Assembly: GCF_030272615.1 (NCBI RefSeq)
Contig: NC_081412.1
Location: 344,029,870 to 344,093,869, forward strand
Direction: 5' to 3'
From: Cryptomeria japonica
Lineage: Eukaryota > Streptophyta > Pinopsida > Cupressales > Cupressaceae
Length of the DNA: 64,000 nt
Below the pieces are notes generated by a model, which was not told the origin of the DNA, ran no database searches, and saw only the letters and a list, made by a program, of their open reading frames with translations. Both the position numbers and the translations under genes were made by a program. How positions within the stretch are numbered: position 1 is the first letter of the stretch; the number at the start of each line of letters is the position of its first letter. Positions 11,791 through 22,480 of the stretch are shown here, in pieces.

Positions 11791-12943
11791 GGGATTCTTA
11801 CTTTTGTTATAATTTTTAGAAGAGCTTCTAGTTCAAACATGCATTTACAACCGACGTGACCTATGGCGAGATGTGATGCAGATATCAAGATTAAATCAAA
11901 TCTAGTTACATGTTTTAACATAGTGATTGAGTGAGGTTAATAAGACCTTGTCTGGTTTCAAGAATGATCTATCCTATATAAGATGTAATCTAAGAAACCT
12001 AGGTTGATTAAGTTTGATAAGTAGTTGATTGAAATAGCTGAAAGATGATTGAAAAAATCATGCAACACAACAATAGGGGTACACTATCAAGATTGTTTAT
12101 GTTCGGGATAAAAAGACCAGTTATATGCTCACTATAGACTGATTAGGCAAGTATGAAAGTTCTGGAAAAGTATGCATACAGACAAGTTCTGGACTGAACA
12201 ATTCAGAAATTCGTACGACAGAGTATTCTGACCCAGACGACAATTTAGGTAGTTTCAGACGACACAGGCAGTTTCTCATATAAGTTGCTGCCTACACTTG
12301 TACAATAGTTTAATGTTCCCCAAATGACAATCTGATGAGGATAATGATTATTCGTACGATAGTGTTTCTAAGGCCAGACGATAATTCTCAAGGACCAAGA
12401 TGATAATTCCAATAGGACCAAATGACAAACTGATAGGATGAATTTAGACTCTATGACAATAGGTATATAACTAGACGAAAAAATAGTAGACTCATATGAT
12501 AGAGGACTGGACAAAGACAAGTGTCTAACAAGGACAAAGTTTTGATCACTGAGTTTTTTGATGTTTTTTATTGTTTTCTCTAGTTTTAGTATTTTAGTTT
12601 TAGTTTCAAGGATGAAAACACAACAAACACGCAAGATGTATAATGACTTCAAGCACAACACACTAACCTTACGGAAGTTGACTGAGAGATAGAACCTTTG
12701 CTTGCAGACTCAAGTACACACCCAATAGCTAATCAAAATATGGTTGCTGAGTCTCATGCAATGGATTCTCAATGTCGTATTAGTCGACTCCAAATGCTAA
12801 TGGGGGCATGAAATGACAAGTATCTTGGGAGAGTTACTATCTCTCTTGCACAAAGATTATCCCCCTTTCGGAAGTGAGTCGGGTAACTTCTATCTTATAG
12901 TTCTTAGTAAGGAATTCCGTTTGAAATTACCCCTTGAAGTCAC
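11791..12943 (-). other. 5' leader of element A (part 1)
   Basis: Non-coding on both strands. The part from about 12670 to 12940 matches 44555-44770 in element B closely, so it is the untranslated leader between primer site and gag. The rest of the leader lies at 28563-29398, beyond the nested copia element. Confidence 0.55.
12939..12943. repeat. Target-site duplication of element H (GTCAC)
   Basis: GTCAC precedes the 5' LTR of H and recurs at 28558-28562 after its 3' LTR. Confidence 0.85.
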
Positions 12944-14380
12944 TATTGGAAATGTGCCTCAAATTAACTTGACTTGTGTTTAGACTGATCATAGTAACCT
13001 ATCTCGATGGAACAGCTATCGGTGTGACTCTTGCCAATGGGATGATGGAACCCTCTTCCTGTGATTGGCTATTGGGTGAGAAAGTCTGAGATGATTCAAT
13101 GACTATTGCTATACTGCGATGATAAGATGATCGAATTTTATTCTCCATGGCTTGGAGACAAAGCATGTGCAAAAAAGAAGTGAGTTAAAGACTGAGAAGA
13201 TCAAGGTTGATCCAATGGTGGTCGCTAGGTCACGATGGGAAAATTCTTGATAGAATATCCATCATGACCCAGTGACAAAGAAGAGCTTCATTTTGGGTGG
13301 TTAGTGAGGTTGTGCTAAGGTGGCAGGGCAGGGACTCCAGAGCCAATCAGGAAGTGACACATGGCAAAAGTGAGTGCCCCAGGTGAGATAAGGGTCGTGC
13401 AAATCAAGAAGATCCAATGGTAGATCTAATAAAGATCAATGGTGGAGTAAAATTCGAAGACTATCAGTGGTTGTCGCTGTACTGAGGTTGTGAGGTGTCC
13501 AAAATGGTATCCCTCATGACATGGCGACCAAGTGGTGGGACTGGGCAGGAGAGCGGCTAAGGCGAGTTAAAGGTCAAGCAGATAGCAAATGATTGGATGG
13601 TGATCATAGAAGATCTGATGGTGGTCGCTAGGTTGCGATGGGAAATTGCTCATTAGACTTTCCATCGCGACCCAGTGACAAAGAAGAGCTTCATTCTAGG
13701 CAGTTAGTGAGGCCATGCTAAGGTGGCAGGACAGGGACCGTGGAGCCAATAAGGGGGTGCCACATGGTGGAGCTGCATTAGTGGAGTTGCTGATACATCG
13801 AGAGATTGGAGAAATGATTTTGTGGTCTTTTCGATGGCCGATGGAGTAGAGACTGACTACGAGTGTGCGCTCGAACCAGAGTCCAAAAGATAAACACTTG
13901 GACATTGAAGATGGTCTTATCGGTGTATATGAATACGAACCGACCCAACTTCCTAGTGTATGTGGGATATTATGTTTCTCATCAATGCAAACTGATGTAG
14001 ATGGTTAGACTTCAAACCATTGGTGCAGTTGCTCAGATGAGTTGTCGACAATCTAATATATGTAGCCATTGGATAACTATGGTGAAAGATTTAGCGTGAG
14101 TCAATTGTAGTGTCCAGTTTGTGAGAATCTGAGAATGAATAGCTGTAGTTGCAAACTAAAACTTTATTATAAATTCATTTACTGGAAATAAAGTGTTTCA
14201 ACTGTTGGTGGTGAGTCAAGTTTTCCCACGTAATTCTTGGTGTTCTGTCTCTGTGTTGATTATATGTGTTTTGTCTATGTTATTCTTAACATTTCTATAA
14301 AAATTTTAAACTACATTCTTGTATGATCTCCCCTACTAATTGACATTAGGAAGGTGTTTCCGCAATGTTCTTTCCTTACA
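12944..14380 (+). repeat. 5' LTR of element H
   Basis: 1,437 bases, ending in CTTTCCTTACA directly before the primer site. An internal duplication is visible: a unit with GGTGGTCGCTAGGTCACGAT and GACAAAGAAGAGCTTCATT at about 13205-13365 recurs at about 13615-13770. The 3' LTR carries the same pair, so the duplication predates insertion. TTTTCCCACGTAATTCTTGG near 14222 is the R/U5-type motif of plant copia LTRs. Confidence 0.85.
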
Positions 14381-14382
14381 AG

Positions 14383-14394
14383 TGGTATCAGAGC
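14383..14394 (+). other. Primer binding site of element H (tRNA-iMet)
   Basis: TGGTATCAGAGC, complementary to the 3' end of plant initiator methionine tRNA, two bases after the LTR. Confidence 0.9.
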
Positions 14395-14497
14395 TTGGCC
14401 CGTTTTGTTATCCTTGTTGGGTAGGGTTAGTTTTTTGTGTTGTTATCTTTCAGTGGGAGTCTTGCAGAGTGTCTACTTGTTTGTTTTATAGGTTAAG

Positions 14498-15361
14498 ATG
14501 GTGAGTACCTCAGGGTGCATAGACATGGAAAAATTTAATGGTTCCAGTTTCAAACTATAGAAACTCAAGATGGAAGACTTGTTGATCGACCGAGACCTTT
14601 GGATTTCTATGTTTGTGCAGAAACCTACTGGCATGAAGCAAGAGGATTCGGAATTAGCCGACTGGAAGCCAAGGGGTCTAATCAGGCTATGTCTTGTTGA
14701 TTCTGTTCTATTAAATGTCCATGAGGAGAAAACTACACATCTTCTCTAGAATAAGTTGAGAGATATTTATCAAGGCAAATCCTTGGTGAATAAACTTTTC
14801 TTGAGGAAGAAGTTGTACTCTTTGAAGATGGATGCAGGAACATCATTGGCAAACCACTTGAATGCATTCAACATGGTTCTTGCACAATTAACTTATGTTG
14901 GTGTGACCATTTAGGAAGAAGAATGTAGCATGTTGCTATTATATTCATTGCTTGACTCTTGGGATCACTTAGTGATGGCTATCAATAGTACTATGACCCA
15001 GTTCAAGATGGATATTGTGGTTAATACTCTTTTATCAGAATAAATGAGAAATAATTCTTCTGAGATGACAAAAGATGCACTCTTTGTTCGAGGCATACCA
15101 AAGGACAAAGACAAGAAGAAAGGAAACAAGTCCAAGTCCAAGTCTCAAGAGAGATCAAAATCTCTAGGCACAAAGTCAAAGGTGAAGTGTTGGAACTGTG
15201 GGAAAAAAGGGCATATCCAAAAGGATTGTAAGGAGGAGAAGAAGAAGAAGAAGTATTTTGACACTGAATCTTCTCAGAGTGATGCAGATGCATTTGTAGC
15301 AGCCCTGAAAGTGCCTACCTCAGATGACACCTAGTTAGTAGATTCTAGTGCATCTTTTCAT
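14498..15361 (+). pseudogene. gag: Copia Gag and start of protease, element H
   Basis: The frame opens with ATG 14498 (MVSTSGCIDMEKFNGSSF), the usual copia Gag start, and runs in one frame with stops at the positions of expected Trp or Gln codons. The capsid part is followed by a lysine-rich stretch and an intact zinc knuckle, CWNCGKKGHIQKDC (15188-15229), that would bind genomic RNA. The protease begins at about 15331 with LVDSSASFHMTSH: the catalytic Asp is kept, but the usual Gly of DSG is Ser. Gag, protease and the start of integrase share one frame, as in single-polyprotein copia elements. The copy is dead. Confidence 0.85.
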
Positions 15362-16940
15362 ATGACCTCCCACAAGGAGTGGTTCTCAAAGTATGAATCG
15401 TATGCTAGTGGAAAGGTATACTTGGCTAGTGATTCTACATTGGAGATTGTAGGGAGAGGTAGAATTAAAATTCAATTCCCAGATGGTAGAGTGAAGGGGA
15501 TCAATGGAGTTCTTCATATACCAGGTCTGGAAAGAAACCTTTTTTCTGTAAGTAAACTTAATGATTATGGAGTACAAGTTACATTTGTATCTGGTGGTTG
15601 CAAGATGACTAGGGGTTCCATTGTATTGGCAAAGGGTGATCGCATTGGTACAATGTATAAGTTAAATGTTGAACCTATATCTTGTAATGTAACCCCTGAA
15701 AAAACTGTTAAGACAACTATAATGATGCATAATGATAATTCATTGGAAGCTAAACTTCTTGCTGAGAAAACAATGCTCTGGCATAATGGGTTAGGCCACA
15801 TAGGTAAAAAAGGTTTAAAAGATTTGAAGAATAAGAATCTGGTTGAAGGTCTGGATGATTGTAGTTTTGAGTTCGATTTTTGTGAGCACTGCATATATGG
15901 AAAACATAACCGTGTTCAGTTTTATTCCAGTTCTCATAAGTCTTCTGACATTCTTGATTATGTTCACTTTGATGTGTTTGGTCTAGTGGACATCCTTCTC
16001 TATCTAAGTCTAAGTACTATGAATCTTTTGTAGATGATTATTCAAGAAGAGCATTTGTGTACTTTCTTAAAAGTAAATTAGAAGTGTTCAGTTGGTTTAA
16101 GGGGTTTAAGAACCTTGTTGAAAATCATACTGGGAGAAGGATTAAATGTTTAAGAACAGACAATGGTGGTGAATACTGTAGTGCATATTTTGACAAGTAC
16201 TATGTTGATCATGGAATTAAGAGATATAAGACTGTACCTTATACTCCACAACAAAATGGAGTTGCTAAAAGGTTGAATCAGTCTTTAATGGAGAAAGCAA
16301 GAAGCATGTTGAGTGGAGCTGGGCTGGAACAAAAATTCTAGGCTGAAGCAGTTGCTACATCATGTTACCTGTTGAATCATTCTCCTACTTCAACATTGGT
16401 TGACAAAACACCTGTGGAAGCATGGTCTGGTAAGAAACCTTCTTTAAGGTACCTTTGTGTTTTTGGTGCAGAGGCGTATGCTCATGTGCCTGATGTTAAT
16501 AGATCTAATTTGGATAAAAAATATGTGAAATGTATCTTCATTGGCTATGGAGTTGGTGTGAAAGGATACAAACTTTGGAATCTAGTGACTGGTAAGGTTA
16601 TGTACAACAGAAGTGTGATTTCTCATGACCTAAAACCTATGTCAATAGATCACAACATAGGAAAGAAAGGAGAAGCTGAGGTTGAAGTTCCTCTAGCTAA
16701 GGAAGAATCTCTAGAGATACCTAAAGATGAGGAGAGTTCAAGCAGTTCAAGTAGTTCTAAAGAAGAACATGATGATGAGCCTCCTGTTGAACCTTAAGAA
16801 GCAACACCAAAGTTGAGAAGATCTACTTGAGAGAGGCGGCAACCTAATAGGTATACACCTAATAGGTATAGTCACACTTTGTTGAATGTTAATTGTGCTT
16901 ATGCTTTACTCGCAGATACTGATGAGCCTAGGACTATCAA
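15362..16940 (+). pseudogene. pol: Copia protease C-terminus and integrase, element H
   Basis: After the protease remainder (INGVLHIPGLERNLFSVSKL) the HHCC zinc-binding region appears at about 15775-15900 (LWHNGLGHIGKKG, then CEHCIYGKHNR). The catalytic core follows with the first Asp near HFDVFG (about 15965), a frameshift at about 16000-16035, then LRTDNGGEY (about 16150). In the last catalytic segment NGVAKRLNQSLMEKA the usual Glu of GVAERMN is Lys, which alone would abolish integration. Later comes the copia-typical CVFGAEAYAHVPD segment and an acidic, serine-rich linker (EESSSSSSSSKEEHDDE) ending at 16795. A second frameshift lies near 16940. Confidence 0.9.
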
Positions 16941-16949
16941 ACAAGCTAT

Positions 16950-18491
16950 TTAAATTCCTGGTTGGAAGCCATGAATGATGAAATGTCATCATTGGATAAA
17001 AATGGAACTTGGGATTTGGTGGCATTGCCTAAAGGCAGAAAACTTGTAGGTTGTAAGTGGGTATTCAAAAAGAAGTATGATCCAAATGGTAGCATTAATA
17101 AGTATAAAGCAAGATTGGTTGCAAAGGGGTATTCTCAAAAGGAAGGTATTGACTATGGAGAGATCTTTTCTCCTGTGGCTAAGTTGTCATCTATTAGATT
17201 TCTCTTGTCACTTGCAGTAGCATACGATTGGGAGATTGAGCAGATGGATGTGAAGACAATGTTTCTTCATGTTGATCTTGAAGAAGAGATTTATATGTCT
17301 CAGCTTGAGCATTTAGTGGAAAAAGGTAAAAAACACTTGGTTTGCAGACTCAAGATGTCTCTGTATGGTTTGGAACAATCTCCCAGAATGTGGTATCAAA
17401 AGTATGATACATTTGTTTTGTCCTTGGGATTTGTGAGATCAAAAGTTAATCATTGTGTTTACTACAAAACTGAAGGTGATAGGATTCTTATCATAGCTTT
17501 GTATGTAGATGACATGTTGTTTATAGGAAATACAAAAGGTATGATCTCATATTTAAAATCTCGGTTATCTATGAAATTTGAAATGAAGGGCTTAGGAGCA
17601 GCAAATTACATTCTAGGAATGGAGATCAAAAGGGATAGATCTAAGAGGAAACTTTGGCTTGGCCAGAGAAAATATATAACCAATGTTCTTGACAAGTTTC
17701 ATATGTCTGACTGTAAATCACAGGTTATTCCCATCTTGCAGGGAACTAAGCTATCTGTGCTTGACAGTCTGAAATCTCCAAAAGAGATTGTGGACATGAA
17801 GAACATCCCTTATGCAAGTGCTATTGGAAGCTTGATGCATGCTATGGTCTATACAAGACTAGACATTTCCCAACTAGTGGGAGTACTGAGCAGGTTTATG
17901 TCGAATCCAGGAAGGCCGCATTGGGATGCTATAAAGAGGGTGTTTAGATATCTAAAGGGAACTTTAGATTTTGCTTTTTGCTATCATGGTCATTTTGATG
18001 ATTCAAAAAAAACTCTCAGTGTATGTGGTTTTGTGGATTTTGATTGGGCAGGAGACATAGACAACAGAAGACCCACTAGTGGATATGTTTTTGTCATGAA
18101 TGGTGGAGCAATTAGTTGGATGAGCAAGTGGCAATCTATAGTTGCTTTGTCCACTACAGAGGCACAATTTATGGAGGCCACACATGCTTGTAAATAAGTT
18201 GTCTAGCTTAGGCATTTGAGTTTAGATATTGGTTTTGATGTAGGGCAGGTTGAAATTTGGAGTGATAGTCAAAGTGCCATATGTTTGGCAAAGAACCCTA
18301 CTTTCCATGCCAAAACGAAGCATGTTGATGTTCAATATCACTTTATTCATGAGATAGTGGAAGACAGAAAAGTTTATCTTAATAAGGTAGACACTCTGGA
18401 AAATGTTGTAGATGCCTTGAAGAAACCTATGAGAACTCACAAGTTCTGGTGGTGTTTTAATTCTATGGGTCTTGATATCCATGTTTCTTAG
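16950..18491 (+). pseudogene. pol: Copia reverse transcriptase and RNase H, element H
   Basis: This segment carries the copia RT in order: NGTWDLVALPKGRKLVGCKW, KARLVAKGYSQKEGIDY, the FSPVAK motif, WEIEQMDVKTMFLH (the usual D-V-KTAFL-H-G-L motif), SLYGLEQSPRMWY, and the catalytic ALYVDDMLFIG box (about 17500-17530). RNase H follows with CGFVDFDWAGDIDNRRPTSG, TEAQFMEA and, after a stop at 18195, IWSDSQSAICLAKNP and HVDVQYHFIHE. One frame is kept from about 16950 to 18491 with very few stops, so this is the best-preserved coding region of the element. The two RT Asp residues are intact. Confidence 0.92.
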
Positions 18492-18530
18492 TAAAGTCTA
18501 GAATGGTAATCGGTCTAGTGAATTCCTTGT

Positions 18531-18542
18531 CAAGTGGGAGTT
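18531..18542 (+). other. Polypurine tract of element H
   Basis: CAAGTGGGAGTT directly before the 3' LTR, the position of the plus-strand primer. Confidence 0.7.
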
Positions 18543-19516
18543 TTTTGGAAATGTGCCTCGAATTAACTTGACTTGTGTACAGACTGATCAAAGTAACCTA
18601 TCCTAATGGAACAACTATCGGTGTGACTCTTGCCGATGGGCCAATGGAACCCTCTTCTTATGATCGGCTATCGGGTGAGCAAGTCCAAGATGATTCAATG
18701 ACTGTCTCTATATCGGGATGGGAAGATGATCAAAAGTTATTCTTCGTGGCTTGGCGACAAAGCATGTGCAAAAAAGAAGCAACTTAATGACTGAGCAGAT
18801 CAAGGTTGATCCAGCGGTGGTCGCTAGGTCATGATGGGAAACTGCTCGATAGAATATTCATCATGACCTAGCAACAAAGAAGAGCTTCAATCTGAGAGGT
18901 TAGTGAGGTCATGCTCAGGTGGCAGGGAAGGGACTCTGGAGCCAATCAGGAAGTGACACATGGCATACCTGAGTGGCCTAGGTGAGATAAGGGTCGTGTA
19001 AATCAAGCAGATCCAATGATAGATCTAAGGAAGATCAATGGTGGAGTAAAATACTGGGACTATCAGCGACTATCATTGTACCAAGGTTGTGAGGTGCCCA
19101 AAATGTTATCCCTCGTGACATGGAGACCAAGTGGTGGGACCCGTCAGGAGAGAAGCTAAGGCAAGTTAAAGACCGAGAAGATCATAGATGATCGAATGAT
19201 GAACACAAAAGATCCGATGGTGGTCGCTAGGTCATGCTGGGAAATTGCTTGTTATACTTTCCATTGTGGCCTAGCGATAAAGAAGAGCTTCATTTCGGGC
19301 AGTTAGTGAGGCCATGCTAAGGTGGCAGGGCAGGGACCCCGAAGCCAATCAGGGGGTGCCACGTGGTGGAGCCGCATTAGTGGATTTGCTGGTTCATAGA
19401 GAGATTGGAGCAATGCTTTTGTGGTCTTTCCGATGGCTGATGGAGTAGAGACTGACTACGGGTGTGCGCTCGAACCAGAGTCCAAAAGATTAACACTTGG
19501 ACATTGAAGATGGTCT
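18543..19516 (+). repeat. 3' LTR of element H, first part
   Basis: Matches 12944-13920 of the 5' LTR, including both copies of the internal duplication. It is cut after GGTCT (19512-19516) by element N and resumes at 28085. Confidence 0.9.
19512..19516. repeat. Target-site duplication of element N (GGTCT)
   Basis: GGTCT sits left of element N and again at 28080-28084 right of it. The uninterrupted 5' LTR of H has a single copy at the matching place. Confidence 0.9.
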
Positions 19517-19874
19517 TGTTAGAATCAATGACAGTCCCAAAGACATTGAGAGGGGGGGTGAATCAGTGTCTAACCGGTTAGCAGAATATTTAAACTTATT
19601 AAGAACTTTGTATCCCAAAATAGTGTATGGGTAAATAATAATTAATGCAGCAAATAAGAATAATAGAGACATCATAGAGAATACACCATAACACAAGATA
19701 TTTAACAAGGAAACCCAGTGTGGGAAAAACCTTGGTGGGATTTGTGACCCACAATATTCACTCACTGGCCAATGAATAAATATTACTTACAATGATGGGC
19801 ATGCACATGCAGGAAGGCTAGAAGCCTAGAGCTCACTACTCAATCATAAACAGAAGTGTCACTGACTTACAAAA

Positions 19875-21858
19875 TGTTGGCATTGTGTTGTCATTGATGT
19901 TAATCAGTATGGGATGTCTACCAGTAAAAGAAATGTATGTGCAGCTCTATGATGAAGGAATATGGGATGTGATATCTTGGATATCACCTTGTTCTACTAA
20001 ACACCAGTAAAGAAAAGGAAGGTGACATCAAAGGTCATATAGACACAAGCTAATGCCTAACTTGTGTGATGAGATGGAGAAGTGTTGGAGCGGTTACTTG
20101 TGATGAAGAGGCAGAGTGTTATCTGAAACACTTCAACACTGGAAGAGAACAATGAACTAGTATGCCACGAGGTTGTAGAACAACAAGACTCCACCTGAAG
20201 AAGTTGTAGTCATCCTGAAGAAGTAGTCAAAGGAAATCTAAAGTGGATTGTCTCTCTGACAAACTGGTGGAGGAAGGAACATCCTTGATTAGGAAGAAAG
20301 AATGCATAGATGTAAGCAGAGGAATCTGACCTGATTGAATCAAGAGCAAGCCTTGAGAAGAAAGACATCAAGAGTGGTAACCGACATGTAAGTCTACTGG
20401 TTATATAAGAAAAGTACAGTTGTAGAAGGCCTCTCCACTATGGAAATAAGCATACTAAGGACTTAGCAGTTGGGAGTCTGGTTTGAGGGTTCCATCGACA
20501 GATCAGATGGAAACAGATGTGATAAGGCAACCAGTAGAATGGTTTAGATCGAGAGGATTGGCAAACCGACTAAAGTAAGGAACTGGTAAAGTAAGGTGGT
20601 CAGTGACAGTCCCCTGATTGACTAGTAGTGACAAGCTGGCAGTTCGTTGACCTAGAGTCAACATGGAAAACCCATGGTTGGATAAGGATAGAATGTACAA
20701 TGAAGGGGTTGTTGCAGAGGTTGGTCAGCTTTAATGAAAAGTTAATCAAATCACAGGATGTGTTGCAGAAGTACAATAGAGGGTTGAGACTCGAGGTCTG
20801 GATGACAACTAAGAGCCAGCAAAGAGATTGAGAAGATTGAGGTGATGAAGGAAACATCCTGACGGATCTTTGTGACTCACCAAAGGATTTGCTGAGAAAA
20901 TCACCAGGATTAAAGGGTGTGATCAAGGAAACATGACTATGGTGGAGATATGCATACAAATTTGAGAAGGATTAGATCTTGCAAGATCTGATTGGATTTG
21001 GTTTGTCTCGAAGAGGGGGAAGAAACCCTAGCTACCTGAGTTTTGAATGTGTGTTTGGCGAGAAATCTGGGCTATAAGAAAAATGGCCTAAGAGATTGTT
21101 TGTTGCTGTAGAATAGTATGAATATTGAGTTATTGCGAAGTAGTAGACTTCTGCAAGTAGAGAGAAGATCATCCATGTGCTCAACGAGCAAGAGAGGGGT
21201 AGTAAACCTGGTTGAAGCTTTCAACTAGTTGGAAAGAAGAACCGGTAGTGACCACACCAGAAGAGTGTGAAACTGGTGATGTGTAGAGAGTAAGGTGCAA
21301 ATCCAACGGAGAAGAAACATGTGTAAAGTAGGAAGAAGAGTGAGTCGGTAGAAGAGAAGAGTATTTCACCAACAGAGTAAGATATATGTTAAGGTTGCAA
21401 GATTCACTTGTAACATGATAATAAATTATGTATTTGAAGTCTACAATGTGAAGACTGAGTTGTAGCTTGGTGCAGGGGTTGTAGCTCCTTGGGTTTGTGC
21501 CCTAAAGTTAGGGGTTGTAGCTCCTTGGGTTGGTGCCCTAAAGTCAGGGGCTGTAGCTCCTTGGGTTGGTGCTCTAAACTATGTAACAATGTTTTTCTGT
21601 GAGCTTGGATTGGAGCAGTAGACTCCAACAACATTGCTCACTGAGGTTTTTCCCACAATGGGTTTTCCTCATATATACTGGTGTTATGTGATGTTTTCTT
21701 GTGTGTGTATGCTTGAGATGGTTTTTAGCACTAATTGGTAAGTCTTCCCTATGCTTGATTTACATATTGATGTCATCCACAAAATAAAATCTAGAGAAAA
21801 AGATTTGAGAACCACTGATTCACCCGCTCCCCCTCTCAATGGTGTACTGTGTCTAACA
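19875..21858 (+). mobile_element. Solo LTR S (copia-type), nested in the LTR of N
   Basis: 1,984 bases starting TGTTGGCATTGTG and ending GTGTCTAACA, flanked by CAAAA at 19870-19874 and 21859-21863. Neither end is followed by a primer site, coding sequence or second LTR, so this is a solo LTR left by recombination. It carries the LTR core motif in sense orientation (GTTTTTCCC, GGGTTTTCCTC at 21648-21670) and a 36-base tandem repeat. The short ORFs inside it are not credible genes. Confidence 0.85.
21475..21582 (+). repeat. 36-bp tandem repeat, 3 copies, in solo LTR S
   Basis: Three adjacent copies of a 36-base unit containing GTTGTAGCTCCTTGGGTT. A degenerate, inverted version of the same array lies in the LTR fragment at about 63670-63775. 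Confidence 0.85.
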
Positions 21859-22280
21859 CAAAATGGATTATCAAAATCCAACGCAATGTACTACTTTAGA
21901 TCAGCACAACTATGCCAGGTTCAGTACCAGTTTAAGCTCAGTCTATTACCAAAACCTTTGCTATCATAATATCATCCTCTCTCTCCTTTTTTTAATTTAC
22001 AAAATGACCTATAAGATCTCATGCATATATATGAGTCTTTTACAATATGCCATGTCAGCTTTTACAAAAGATAATTACAATATAAAACAATAAACAAAGT
22101 TTATTCCATGTCGGCCTGAGTGTCGGTATGCATTATTGCTGCTATCGGTGAGGTGCCTGTCAGTGTATGTAGAAGTTTATTGCCAGTGCTGGTAACTGTC
22201 GGTGGGTTAACATATGTTTGCTAGTTGGTTTCCATCAATGACAACATCAACTATTCTCATAAGAGTGTAGAATGCCAACA

Positions 22281-22294
22281 ATCTCCCCCTTTGG
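22281..22294 (-). other. Polypurine tract of element N
   Basis: On the minus strand CCAAAGGGGGAGAT directly before the TGTTGGCATTC start of the 3' LTR. A second AAAGGGGGAG run lies about 140 bases upstream (plus strand about 22425-22436), a doubling also seen in element C. Confidence 0.85.
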
Positions 22295-22480
22295 CATTGA
22301 TGGCAACACTCATGAGAAAAATCCAAAGACTGTTCCAAAAAATGAAGTCCAAAAAGTTTCCAACAAGATGTGCTCCCCTAGAGCAAATGATCTCCTCTAA
22401 AGAAGTATTTTTCTCTCCACTACTCCCCCTTTGACATCAATGACAAAGGTTGTCAAAAATAGTCAAATGAGTGCAAAAAT

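Larger units (their letters stand above)
19517..22280 (-). repeat. 3' LTR of element N (interrupted by solo LTR S)
   Basis: Starts TGTTAGAATC and ends GCCAACA on the plus strand. Subtracting the 1,984-base solo LTR and its 5-base duplication leaves 775 bases, exactly the length of the other LTR. The LTR core motif (GGAAACCC, GGGAAAAACC, GTGGGATTTGTGACCCAC) lies at 19709-19752. Confidence 0.9.

Noticed and set aside
21404-21634. Small ORF with repeated KELQPL peptide
   Set aside because: It is only a translation of the 36-bp repeat in a solo LTR.
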